A program made the position numbers and the translations under genes. The notes below the pieces were generated by a model. That model worked only from the letters and a program-made list of their open reading frames with translations, had not been told where the DNA came from and made no database searches. A DNA stretch of 64,000 nt, from contig NW_008805064.1 in NCBI RefSeq assembly GCF_000004825.1, forward strand, positions 1,178,001-1,242,000, given 5' to 3'. The DNA is from Heterostelium album PN500. Lineage: Eukaryota; Evosea; Eumycetozoa; Acytosteliales; Acytosteliaceae. Below, piece by piece: positions 11,529 to 24,511 of the stretch; position 1 is the first letter of the stretch; the number at the start of each line of letters is the position of its first letter.

Positions 11529-14500
11529 ATGCTTAGAATAAGTAATTCTAAATATATATCGAAAGTTATATCTTCAACAAGATCAACTTTTTCATTTACA
11601 AAATCAATATCACTACATTCAATATACAATAATAACAATAATAATAATAGTAATAAATTAAATAATCATAGTAATAGTAGTAACAACATTAATAATTTAA
11701 AAAGATATTGTAGTAGTAGTACTTTAAATAATAATAATAATAATAATATAAATAGAAATGAAAATTTTGAATATGAAATCGATGAATCACAAATAGATCA
11801 GGAATCATTGGAACAACTTAGAAAGCTTATTAAAAAGAATTCCAATAAGAACAAAGATGGAAAATCATTGTCCAGTTTGAATGATGCAAAGTTTGATAAT
11901 ATACAGTCACTCGAGGATTTGGAGAGTGTAGAACCAGAGTTTGATATTTCATCAGAGTTGGCTCGCATCGAATCACTGTTGACGAGCGAGATGCAACTGG
12001 AGGCACTCGAGGAGATGGAGCGAAACGAACTCGACGCCAAGACAATTGCAGAGCTCCAGAAGCAGAAGGAAGAAGAGAGTGCCAAGTACAAGGAGCTCTA
12101 CGAGAAGATCAAGTTGGAGACCGACTTTGAGATCTCGGTGACTGACACTGCGCGTAAGGCCTATCGTCAGCTGCTCAACGACACCAGCATGATCCAGCGG
12201 TCGACGGGCCTCAAATCGATCAAGAATGTGATGTTCCAGTGGTACGACCCGCTGATCAAGCATACCACTCAGGAGCTCAAGTCGTTCCAGCAGGCGAATG
12301 CCTCGGTTTTGCTGAGCGAGGACCCCGAGGCCGAGGCCGAGGCCCTCAACCCACTCTCACGTGTTCCATCGCACGTCGAAGTCCTGACACGTTTGCCCAT
12401 GAAGAAACTCTGTTTGATCGCGTTGAATCAGATGGTCTCTGAGATTCTCTCGGACCCACAGCGCGGCACCATCATGACGTCGATAGTGGAGAACATCGGT
12501 GAGTCTGTGCTCGCCGAATACCAGATGCAACTGCTCAAGAAATACGATCGTCTCCAATACAAACGGTTGATGAAACCGTTCAATGGCGCCGTTGCAACGG
12601 TGAGAACCATTCAGAACTATATGCGTCGTGCACACAACAACTTGGAACAGGAATCGGATACAATCACAAAAGTCGGAAGTTTCATGGTGAAATCGATCAT
12701 GGATAGCTGTATGATCAACAAGTACATCGATGGTGAGGATATCGACGAGAAAGTACCGGCATTCTACTACAAATACCGATACAACAACAACAAAAAGTAT
12801 GGAGTCATCTCGTGTCACGACAATGTCTATTCACTCATGGACGAAGGACATTTCCTTGTCGAAGCAATGAATGCTCGTCTCCTACCGATGGTAGTTCCAC
12901 CACAGCCATGGACCCATCCAAACAAGGGTTGTTATCTTCAATATCCATGTTTCATCATGAGAACAAATGGGTAAGGAAAGAAAACTTGAGAATGTTTTGT
13001 TTGTCTTGTATATACAACTAACTTGGTTATTCGTTATTTCTACAGTTCAAAGCTACAGAAAACATCATTGTATCAATCGGATTTAACAAATATATATGAA
13101 GGTCTGAATGTGCTGGGAGAAGTACCATGGAAGACAAATGAAAAGATGATGTCGATTCTTTTGGAAGCTTGGGAGAAAGGTGGTGGAATTGCTGATTTAC
13201 CGAGTAGATACGATTTTGAGCTGCCAGAGTCACCGAGTCAGGAGGATTTGCAAGACGAAAAAGTGAAGCGAGATTTCAATAAGAAGCTGAGAAAGGTCAA
13301 GGGTGCAAACAACGATTTGCACTCGCTGCGTTGTGATACTCTCTACAAGCTGAACGTCGCCAAACAACTACAGGAATATACATTCTACTTCCCGCACAAC
13401 GTTGATTTCCGTGGTCGTTCCTATCCGATCCCCCCACATCTCAATCACATGGGTTCCGATTTCTGTCGTTCGATGCTCAAGTTTGCCGAGGAGAAAGAAC
13501 TTGGCGAGCGTGGATTCGAGTGGTTGAAGGTACAGGTCGCCAATCTCTTTGGTGTCGATAAAGTCAGTTTCGAAGATCGTGTAGCATTCACAATGGAGAA
13601 CATAGAGAATATCTACGACTCGGCAGACCGTCCTCTCGACGGCAAGAGGTGGTGGCTCAAAGCCGACAGTCCCTGGCAGACGCTGGCCGCCTGCATAGAG
13701 TTGACCGACGCCATTCGTTCGGGCAACCCAACAACCTTCAAGAGTAGTCTACCAATTCACCAAGACGGTACATGTAACGGTCTACAACATTATGCTGCAC
13801 TCGGTGGTGATGAACTCGGTGCGCTGAAGGTCAATTTGTTGCCCTCTCCAAAACCCCAGGACGTCTACACCGGAGTCGCCCAAATGGTGGCGCAGATCGT
13901 CCATGAAGATGCGTTGGCTGGCGACGAACTGGCAAAGCTTCTCGACGGTAAAATCGAGAGAAAGATCATCAAACAGACCGTTATGACCAGTGTCTACGGT
14001 GTCACATTTGTTGGAGCGCGTATGCAGATTGAGAATGCACTCAGCGACAAATACCAGATTGACGAAGCGACACTCTTCAAGGCAACGACCTATCTCTCCA
14101 AGACAACATTCGCATCGCTCGACAAGATGTTTATTGGAGCGCGTTCCATTATGGCGTGGCTTGCCCAATGCGCCGGACTCATCTCCAAGCAGACGGGCGA
14201 GTGCGTCGCGTGGTACACCCCACTCGGACTCCCAGTGGTCCAGCCTTACCGCAAAGGTGGAAAAGTCAGCGTCAAAACGATTATGAACGACTACCTGATG
14301 GTGGAGGACAACGATCACCTCCCGGTCGACTCGAGAAAGCAGCGATCGGCTTTCCCACCCAACTTTATTCACTCACTCGACTCTACACATATGTTTTTAA
14401 CGGCGATCCAGTGCAAGAAGAAAGGCATTACATTTGCATCGGTACATGATTCCTTCTGGACACATGCATCGACAATCGACACAATGAACACAATGCTTCG

Positions 14501-14654
14501 TCATCAATTCGTGGAACTCCATTCACAACCCATTTTAGAGCGTCTCAGAGAGTGGTTCAATCACCGTTATCCCACTGTTAATATACCACCCGTACCAAAC
14601 AGAGGTTCACTCGATCTCAAAAAGGTTAGAGATAGTAAATATTTCTTCCATTGA
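11529..14654 (+). CDS. Mitochondrial DNA-directed RNA polymerase (phage T7 type)
   Basis: Two exons, 11529-12970 and 13046-14654, joined in phase 2 by a 75-base intron, encode 1,016 residues. The enzyme transcribes mitochondrial DNA. Single-subunit polymerase motifs are in the second exon: HQDGTCNGLQH (motif A aspartate, about residue 720), the motif B helix RKIIKQTVMTSVYG, FIHSLDSTHM and the motif C block VHDSFWTHA (about residue 947). The N-terminus is rich in Ser, Lys and Arg with few acids at first (LRISNSKYISKVISS) and fits a mitochondrial targeting sequence. It is followed by Asn runs and an acidic coiled-coil-like part (residues 90-190). The length fits eukaryotic mitochondrial polymerases, and no catalytic motif is missing. 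In D. discoideum this gene is, from memory, called rpmA. Confidence 0.95.
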
Positions 14655-15168
14655 AAAAACAATAAAATCTTTTTATATAAACAAAAAAAAAAAGGTTTTA
14701 AATAACTCTCCATTGAGTTTAATATCTTTCAGAAATTTTACAATATTGTATTAAGTTCTGGAAATACAACCTCTAAGTTGGTCTACTAACATTCATCTTT
14801 TAGAAACAAAAACAATTAATGATTAAATAAATACTTATTTATAGAAATTTAGATAATTTCTAGATCAACAATTAATCTACTTTACTACAGAATTTGATCT
14901 TGGGAGTAAATAAATTAAAACTTAATATTAATATCTATTTTTCTTTAAAAATTTAATTAAACTAATAAAACTAAAATATGTTTATATAAAAAATAAGAAA
15001 TAACAAATTACTATTCTTTATGTTTTTAAAAAGAATTAATTATATTTTTCTTTTTTATTCCTTTTTAGGATTTTCATTTTCAAAAATTTTGGTTGAAAAA
15101 AAATACAAAAACAGATAATTCGTTTTATACGATTCAATAATGATTAAGTAATAATATACACAACACAC
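14655..15168. other. Intergenic
   Basis: AT-rich spacer holding the 3' flank of the mitochondrial RNA polymerase gene (AATAAA at about 14,660) and the promoter of the next plus-strand gene. Nothing else is recognised. Confidence 0.6.
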
Positions 15169-15737
15169 ATGAGTAGATATAATTCAACAAATATAGATGT
15201 ATCAAATACAACACCTATAATATCGACATTGAATATGGGTGGTGCCAGTGGAGGTGCCACTGCCAACAGTACATCAAGCACATCAACAACTACCACTACA
15301 ACTACTATAACAACAACATCATCACCACAACAACCTATAGCACTTAGATTAACAATCAAATCAAAGAAGAAAAAGAGAGTACAATGGTCTGAAGAAACTG
15401 TAGATAATGAAAATATGTTAAAAAAGAAATCAAAAAGTAAAGTTAATCAATCTATTATTATTATTCGTATTTACTAATATAATCGTCTTGTTTATGATTA
15501 TAGAATGTTGTATTTTTCATAAAAAGAAACCTTATGATGAAAGTAGTGATGAGAGTGGTAGCGAAGATGATCATGATCACAATGACTCAAATGGTATGTA
15601 TCAAATCTTTACCACTACATACATTGATTGACTCTACTCTATTCTAACACAAAAAACAATGAATAATAGATTGTAATCACCATGAATGTGGGCATGATGA
15701 TAATAATAACTCTAGTAATGAACCAGCTGCATCATAA
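15169..15737 (+). CDS. Protein phosphatase 1 regulatory inhibitor subunit 11 (inhibitor-3) homologue
   Basis: Three exons (15169-15436, 15504-15593, 15670-15737) encode 141 residues. The match to animal PPP1R11 is clear: KKKRVQWSEETVDNENM contains the RVxW-type phosphatase docking motif (RVQW), then KKCCIFHKKKPYDESSDES aligns with the KCCCIY...FGESSTES stretch. The C-terminus has a Cys/His cluster (CNHHECGH) like the GCGHTHC region of the human protein. Such proteins bind and inhibit protein phosphatase 1, and the human protein has also been given ubiquitin-ligase activity through its Cys-rich part. The N-terminus is a Ser/Thr-rich leader. Both junctions are phase 1 with good donors and TAG acceptors, which fixes this model. 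Confidence 0.9.
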
Positions 15738-16221
15738 TAATAATAGCATAATTGTATAATCATAATCAATTGTTAGTTTTTTTTTTTAATAACTTAACAA
15801 CAAAACATAGAGCAACAAAAACACTACTAACTTTGTAGTAATTAATTATTAATAATAGTATTTATTCATACTATAGTATTAAAAATAAAAGTAATATCAC
15901 CTATAAATAAAAGTAACTTTAGGAATTGAATTAGCATAACACGATATGATGTATTAATTAATAGTACAATCCTATCCTATCCTGGTTTGGGATTTACATT
16001 ATCGTCTTAAATTTAATACTCACCACCCCCTTGTAAGATACTTTTCTTTCGCCTGGTAATCAAAAAACCCATCAAAAAAATTTAAAGTGGATATTTTATT
16101 TATTTTTAATTAAGATATTTTATTGAAAAAAATATCACACTCAATAACTTGATTTTGCTTTAAAAGGTGAAGAATAAGTAAGAGACTCTTTTGTTTCTTA
16201 TTGTAAATATAATAATATAAT
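15738..16221. other. Intergenic
   Basis: AT-rich spacer. A slightly less AT-rich patch near 15,975-16,060 contains TCCTATCCTATCCTGG and CACCACCCCC. No open frame or RNA fold is supported. The promoter of the phospholipase B-like gene lies at the right end. Confidence 0.5.
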
Positions 16222-18009
16222 ATGTATAAAATAAGAACAACTACAATACTACTTGTAGTATTTGTAGCGCTCATCAATATTGTACAGTGTACACTCAATC
16301 TAGATATCGAGAAAGACGACAAATATAAATTAGAAGACAAACCGGAATGGTATTCAATCAATGAAAACTTTCAAATTGAAAATGGTTTAAATAAGAATGC
16401 ATTGGGGTATGATTAAATAATTATCTAGATAAGCATATATATATTAATTTCATAATTAATAAATAATTAATGAATATATAGATGGGGATATTATAAAGTT
16501 GATATCGAAAAAGATGGTTGGAATAAATTGTATATTGAAATGAATTCGGATATGAATTCTGGAAATGCTTCACTTTACTATGCTGGTGCTGGTTTCTTGG
16601 AGGGATATCTCACTTGGAGTACCACTTATAATTACTCGGTGGCATGGATTGCCAATGATATTGTTGGTCAAGTCGACTCCAATCTACTCAATGAGTTTAT
16701 GCTGACCAACTACAAATGGATGACGAACAATTTCGGTCCGTCTTCATCTTCGTCGCTCTACGACCAACAGGTCTACAATGTGATTCAGCAATTCGAAGGT
16801 TTCGCTAAAGGTTACCAAGCCGGTGCAGATTCTGACAAGCAGCTGGATTTCGATACACTGTTGCTTCTTCAGTTGGCAGGTGATCTCGACGATATCATAG
16901 GATACCTCCAGTATGAAAGCGCGCCAAACAAGACGGAATATATTTCCAGAACGATGACTCTGGAACAAGTGGAACGATTGATGGCTACCAAAGGTAGATG
17001 TTCGGCGCTGGTGCGTGTTCCACCCGATTTCTCAGAGTTGTATATCTCCCATACAACATGGGGAAGTTACTTCACAGCGGGATACCGTATTTTCAAGAGA
17101 GTTATTATTCCCGATCCAAGTGTGCCAGGAACTGAGGTTGTTTTTGCTTCGTATGCCGGTGTGCTGACATCGGACGACGACTTTTTCCAGATCCCAACAA
17201 CTCAACTCGTTTCTATAGAAACAACCAACAACGTTCTCAACACTTCACTCTACCAATATGTCACAGCCAACTCGCTAATGTATTGGGTGCGTTCACTCGT
17301 TGCCAATCGACTCTCCAACACCGGACAAGAGTGGACTGAGAACTTCATACAATACAACAGTGGAACCTATAACAATCAATGGATGATCGTTGACTACAAG
17401 CTGTTCACACCCTTTGAAATTCTAAAGCCAAATACTCTCTGGATTATCGAGCAGATTCCGGGTGACTACACTTCACAGGATATGACAAGCTATTTGGCAC
17501 TTGGATATTGGCCGTCGTACAACCGTCCTTACTTCCCCGATCTCTACAATGCACTGGGATACAATTACTACGAGCAACTCTATGGCGATGTGTTCACCTA
17601 CGAGTTGAACCCACGTGCTAAAATTTTCAGAAGAGATAGCAATCAAGTGTATTCACTAAGTGACATGCAATCAATCATGACACGAAACAATTATAAAACC
17701 GATCCATTCAGTCAAGGCTATCCAGGAAATGCTATCTCAGCACGCTACGATTTGGGATCGGGTCCAAACGAGCCGTTCGGATGGTCATACATTGGACCAC
17801 ATGGAGGTATCGACTCGAAAATCTCATCTTACGCTATGATGCAACAAAATCTGATCTCTTCTATTTCTGGAATGACTGTCACACCCGATTGCCAGCCATT
17901 CAAATGGAGCGACTGGGACATTGGCCATTCAAACAACACTCAAGTTCACATTGGATCACCCAATACTTTCAATTTCAATTGGATAACAATTGATATTAAA
18001 GATAAATAA
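16222..18009 (+). CDS. Phospholipase B-like protein, secreted or lysosomal
   Basis: Two exons, 16222-16406 and 16482-18009, encode 570 residues. The first 23 residues form a clear signal peptide (ILLVVFVALINIVQC). The body carries hallmarks of the phospholipase B-like/PLBD family: KGRCSALVRV with the Cys that becomes the N-terminal nucleophile of these Ntn-type hydrolases, NSGTYNNQWMIVDYKLF, IIEQIPG, NPRAKIFRRD, and NNYKTDPFSQGYPGNAISAR near the end. Dictyostelids carry several paralogues (plbA to plbG) that deacylate phospholipids in the endolysosome or outside the cell; which one this is cannot be told here. NxS/T glycosylation sites are common. Length and motifs look intact. Confidence 0.92.
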
Positions 18010-18991
18010 ATAAAATAAACAAAATTAATTAATTATTTTAAAATTAATTCACTCCTTTTTTTTTTGTGCAAATCGAAGTGATTTACTCTTTTTTTTTTTT
18101 TTTTGTTGTTTTTTTATAACCTAATAATAAAAAATTTCTTACCTCATTAAAAAAAAAATAAAGGGTGATGGACTAATTTTTGGCGCTATAATAAAGAAAA
18201 AAAAACCCTCGTCTTGGTGTGTCTTTTGGAATTAAATTCCTTTATGTTCTTTTTTTTTTTTGCTTTTTTTAAAGTGATTCCACCCTGTCAACGTACTTTA
18301 TTGACAAAATTTTTTCATTGAAATTGCGGTGAATCGTTAACTCTGGTAATTGAATGGTTTTTGTATTATTTTTTATGGTGAAATAGGGTGTGAGAAAAGT
18401 GCTTTGTTTGTAATGATTTTGAAATAAATTCAAATTTTTTTTACAACAACAAACTATTTTTTTGATAAAATTAATTTTTTTATTTTTTTTTTTGTTTTTT
18501 TCACTAGCAAAACACTCACTCAACATTATTAAAAAATAATAATAATAAAAAACAAAACCAAATTAATCAAACCAACCAACATCATACTTTCCTCTTTTTC
18601 TTCTTATTCTATTTTTTTTTATTATTATTCTTTTTAATTTATTTATTTATTATTATAATTAATTTTTATTTATCAAAAAATAAAAATATATAATTATTAT
18701 TACTATTTCAATATTCACACTCAGTATAATCCTATCTATCTATCTATCTATTTTTTTTTAATTTAAATTTTATTTAAATTTTATTTTATTTTAAATTGAT
18801 ATCAAAATCAATCACATATATATACACTTTTTTTCTCTTATTGTAAGTATTTAATAAAACTATTCGATATTAGATATTTAATAAAAACAATAACAATAAA
18901 TTAACGATAAACTACTACTACCACTATTATTATTATTATTATTATTAGAGTACAAAAATAATATAACAACAGTAAAAACAACAATAACAAA
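18010..18991. other. Intergenic
   Basis: Strongly AT-rich, with many T runs of 8-16 bases and a (CTAT)n tract near 18,735. It holds the 3' flank of the phospholipase B-like gene and the promoter of the Rab11 gene. No gene-like frame is supported. Confidence 0.6.
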
Positions 18992-20201
<1,210 letters not shown>

Positions 20202-20652
20202 ATAATAATAAATAAATAAAATATTTTTTAAAACTCTCATAATCAATCATTCAAATCAAATCAATATTAATTAATATCATATCATTTCTAAGCGATTTCA
20301 AGAGATAGATAAAACAAAGTCTTTAACCAGGTTGTTAAAACAAAAAACAAAAAGCAAAAAAAAAAAGAATTCTTCGGGTGGGTTTGATTTTCTAACCACA
20401 CCGACCAACAATTTAAACCAACAGCTTAATGTCTATTTTCAAATAAATTAGAAAAGAAAGGAACTGTGTCTATTCATTTTCTAATAAAATTAATTAATTA
20501 ATTAAATCATTTAAGAATAAATTAAATAAGATGAGTTAGTTTATCATGTCAAAACAAAGCGTAAAGATTTTAAACTAATATTATATATAACATTTTTTAA
20601 GGGTTTTTTATAGTTTAAATTAAAAGTACTAGTTTTTTGTTTTGTTTTTTTT
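20202..20652. other. Intergenic between convergent genes
   Basis: Spacer between the 3' ends of the Rab11 gene (plus) and the coactosin-like gene (minus). AT-rich with poly-A and poly-T runs; it serves as 3' flank for both. Nothing else is seen. Confidence 0.6.
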
Positions 20653-21194
20653 TTAATCGATGATGTGGCTACCAGAGAGTGGGTTGGCCTTATCTTTAAT
20701 AACTCTATCGTTAAAGTGAGCAGAGTTGACAGCAGTGAGTTCAGCATGGAATGGCTATTATTTAAGAAAAGATAAAGAAAAAAAGAAACGATTAATATTT
20801 ATTAAATAAATTCAATAAATAGTTTAAAACTTGAGTTACTTACTTGGAAACAAGCTTTGGCATCTCCAACGTGTGATTTCTTTTTACCCTTTTCGATGAT
20901 TCCAACCTTTGGACCTGTCCAAGCGATGAAAATATCCTTTGAATTTGCCTTGTTTCCAATGACACCCTCCTTGAAACCTGGATCTGATTCGTCGTATTCC
21001 TCCTTTACCAAAATGTAGAGTACCTTTGAGTCATCCAATTGTTTGGAGAGAGTGGCAGCACCACCCGATCCAGTGGCAACCAACTCTACGGTGGTTGGTG
21101 ATGTATATCCAAGAACGATCCAATCAGAGACATTGTCAGCTCTCTTGTAGTGCTCGAGTGCTTCTTTAATTTTTTGTGGATTTTGAATATTCAT
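20653..21194 (-). CDS. Coactosin-like actin-binding protein (ADF-H domain)
   Basis: Two exons, 20844-21194 and 20653-20754, joined in phase 0, encode 150 residues that form one ADF-homology domain. Supporting parts are DWIVLGYTSPTTVELVATGSGG, KDIFIAWTGPKVGIIEKGKK (the F-I-x-W-x-G strand of coactosins) and the C-terminal PFHAELTAVNS helix, ending SGSHIID. Coactosins bind actin filaments and slow capping; the protein should be cytosolic. The shift from GFKEG to GNKANSKDIF suggests a longer loop than in animal coactosin. A cofilin is less likely because the long cofilin helix signature is absent. The start ATG lies in AT-rich DNA, and the gene shares its 5' flank with the divergent sdhB gene. 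Confidence 0.78.
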
Positions 21195-21772
21195 TCTTTA
21201 TATCTTTATTTATCTATATATATCTTAGTGTAATTACAAACTATTTGTTTTGAAATCAATTTCTGTCGTATTGATTAGTAAAACTTCATGGTGGTAATTT
21301 ATTTTTAATCATGAAAAAAATAAAATAAAATAAAATTTTTAATTTGAAAATGATTTGAGCCATCAAAAATTATTGGGTGATTTTCTTTTAAAAGAAAAAT
21401 TCTTCACAATCAAATACATGTTTGTGAATTTGCAAAAAAACACAAACAAAATAGAAAAGAAAGAAAATTGTAGATTTTTTATTACTAAGATCTTAATTTT
21501 ACAAAAATATTTGAAACCAAACCAATTATTTATCAAAATATATAATTTTAAACCTGATTATTATTGTTATTGTTATTTGATTCAAACAGGACCAGACATT
21601 AAAGTTTTTGTTTTTTGAACTTCAAAAAATTTAGGAAAATGAAATTTGATTTTTTTTTTTCACTTTCATCAACAAAAAAATAGGTTAAAAAAAATAAAAA
21701 ATAAAATAAATTCATCTGATCAGTTTTTTTTTATATTATTACATTAATATATATATTTAGGAACAATCAAAC
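21195..21772. other. Intergenic between divergent genes
   Basis: Shared 5' flank of the coactosin-like gene (minus) and the sdhB gene (plus). It holds an 18-base perfect palindrome at 21381-21398 (TTTTCTTTTAAAAGAAAA) and T runs just before the sdhB start. A 87-codon open frame at 21355 is AT-driven and not believed. Confidence 0.55.
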
Positions 21773-21975
21773 ATGTTGTCTAATATTACAAAGAGATCAA
21801 TCTCTTCTATTTTCGGTAGAACTACCGTATCTCCATTTACTGGTGCTCTTAACTGTATGTATGAGAGGTGCTTGAGTGCAATACCACCACCGAACACTAA
21901 ACATCTCATAGGGGAATTGTTGTAATTTGTTTTAATAAATGAAAAACGAAACTAATTCATAACTTTTAATTAATA

Positions 21976-22057
<82 letters not shown>

Positions 22058-23267
22058 CACAGATTCAACAGCAGCTGACAAGAATGGTATGAATCAAATC
22101 AAACGAAAATTAGAATCGAATCTATTGAATCAAAATATTAAATTGAATCAAGATATACAGCAGCAGCAACAACAACGACAATAGAAATAGTAATGGTTAT
22201 AGATGATTATATGTTTGTTGAATAATAGCTATAATAGTAATAATCATTTTCATGAAATGTCATATAATATTTTGATTCAATAGATTTGTTAAGCTAGTTC
22301 ACAAACATTTGATATTTTTTGCTAATATAAATGTTATATTCAATATTTATAGTTGTTGCAATCAAGATCTATCGTTACAGCGAGGAATCAGAGAAGAAAC
22401 CATACGTACAAACCTACAATTTGAACCTCAAGGAATGTGGTCCAATGATTTTGGATGCTCTCATTCACATTAAGAACACTCAAGATCCAACTTTGACTTT
22501 CCGTCGTTCATGTCGTGAGGGTATTTGTGGAAGGTATGATATATTATAATACTTAATCAAATTAAATCAAATCAAATCAAATCAATTAATAATAATAATA
22601 ATAATTATTAAATACAATAATTAATTAATTAGTTGTGCAATGAATATCTCTGGTTCAAATACACTTGCATGTATTAAGAAGACAACCGATGCTATTGATG
22701 GTGGTTCAATTGCCATCTATCCACTCCCACATATGCACGTCGTAAGAGATTTGGTACCAGATCTTACTCACTTCTATCAACAACACAAATCCGTTAAGCC
22801 ATGGTTAGAGCCATCCCCAGATGCTCCAAGATACAATGGTAAAGAGGTATGTGTTTATACATTTAATGTTTTACATTTGTTGTTGTTGTTGTTGTTATCA
22901 TTGTTGAAACTAATATTGTAATTGGTTGGTTGTGTGTATGTAGATTCTTCAATCAAAGGAAAACAGACATAAATTAGATGGTCTCTATGAGTGTATCTTG
23001 TGTGCATGTTGCTCGACATCGTGTCCATCCTACTGGTGGTCAGAGGGTGGTGACGGTGGATACCTCGGACCAGCCGTTCTCTTGCAGGCATTCCGTTGGA
23101 TTTCAGATTCCCGTGACTCTATTCAACGTGAGAGACTCGCCAATATTTCATCGGACAATCTCAAGATCTATAAATGTCACACTATTTTGAATTGTACACG
23201 TGTTTGTCCAAAAGGACTCAACCCAGCTTTAGCCATTGCAAAGATGAAACTCATGTTGGCTCATTAA
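21773..23267 (+). CDS. sdhB: Succinate dehydrogenase iron-sulfur subunit, mitochondrial
   Basis: Five exons (21773-21854, 22063-22086, 22353-22533, 22633-22846, 22944-23267) encode 274 residues. The protein carries electrons from SdhA to ubiquinone in complex II of the inner mitochondrial membrane. All three cluster motifs are present: CREGICGSC and a further Cys in SNTLACIKK for 2Fe-2[13 protein letters not shown], and [14 protein letters not shown] for the 4Fe-4S and 3Fe-4S clusters. The first 30 residues ([19 protein letters not shown]) make a good targeting peptide. Exon 2 is only 24 bases and encodes the end of the presequence; it follows an intron with a long TA repeat. Phases match at every junction. 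The assembly factor SDHAF1 is encoded 37 kb downstream. Confidence 0.96.
21983..22056. repeat. (TA)n microsatellite in sdhB intron 1
   Basis: About 37 uninterrupted TA units directly before the AACACAG acceptor of the 24-base second exon. The tract replaces the usual T-rich end of the intron. Confidence 0.95.
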
Positions 23268-24511
23268 ATTTTTTCAATCCGCCTAATCTCCTACCAAAAC
23301 TTCAAACAACAAACAAACAAACAAACAAACAAACAATACCAATATCAAATTTACAAAAAAAAAAAAAAAAAACAGCCGATTTCAACAAAAATCAACTATT
23401 ATATAACAATAACAACAACAATAAAAACGATATAATCAAAGAAAGAAGAAGAGTTCCTCATCCCAAAAAGAGTATTGTCATCGGTATAAATTCACCTAAC
23501 ACCATTATAATTAAATCATTACAAATTTTGCAAACTAAACTAAACTTTTCAAAATGCATGAGAATTTCTTAATGTTTAAATTAAAACAATAAATCATTCC
23601 TTTTCAAACAATTAAAAAACTAAACTAAACTTTTCAAAGTGAATGAAGAATTCGTACAGTTTAAACACAATTAAAAAGGTCAAAAAGTAGTCAGGTTTTG
23701 TTGATTGGTGTTGAAGAAGCAGAAAAACACATTTTTCATAGAATTGTTTTTTACAAAATAAAATAAACATAAAAAAAAAAAGGTAAACAACAAACTACAA
23801 TTCACTAAATCTTAATAATAAACAGTACATATATATAACACAAAAACAAAAAACTATTTATAAAAATAACTTTTGGGACCTGATAGCAATAAATAGATGA
23901 AAAAAAATGTTTAAAGTTTTCAGATTTATGGGCATTATACCCACATGACAGATTTATATGATGATCAAAAAAAATTGTTTGTGGTGATCAAATATAAATC
24001 ACCCGCATATTATCTGTACAAAACTAGTAATCATTTTTTAAAAATGATTCACACTGTGATTTATGGTGATCAACATAACACATATTTTGTTTTTGATGAT
24101 CAAATAAACAAATTTTTAATTTAAAAAAAATAATAATAAATTTTATAATATATTTTAATTATATAATTATATAATAATCAAAACCTTTACTATTTCATAC
24201 ACACCAATTTTTATTTTTAATTAAATTAATAATATATATAATTTATATCTAGTTAGAAACATAAACAACGACAATAACAAAAAAAACTGAAATAATAGTC
24301 ATAGTAAACTTTATAATATTAATTTTTTAAATTTTAATGTTTGGTTCATAATTTTATTTAAATTATTATTACTGTTTTATTTTTTTAAATATAAATGTCA
24401 TTACATTTGTCATTGCGATTCATTTATAGTTGTAAATATTTAAAATTTTCATTAATATATCTTCTTAAATGTATTTTAATACCCAAATTTTATAAATAAA
24501 TTGAATAAACA
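23268..24511. other. Intergenic
   Basis: A long AT-rich spacer between sdhB and the receptor gene. A (CAAA)n tract lies near 23,305. TGATCA occurs four times between 23,950 and 24,110, twice inside a weak inverted repeat with GATTTATAT and ATATAAATC ends. An ATG-led frame at 24,395 (about 35 codons) may or may not be a leader exon for the receptor gene. No RNA gene is seen. Confidence 0.5.

Noticed and set aside
18269-18526. Minus-strand 85-codon frame in the spacer before the Rab11 gene
   Set aside because: It is made mostly of translated poly-T and poly-A tracts.
21355-21618. Plus-strand 87-codon frame upstream of sdhB
   Set aside because: Composition is that of AT-rich spacer (Lys, Phe, Ile runs) and it crosses a simple palindrome; no domain or splice support.
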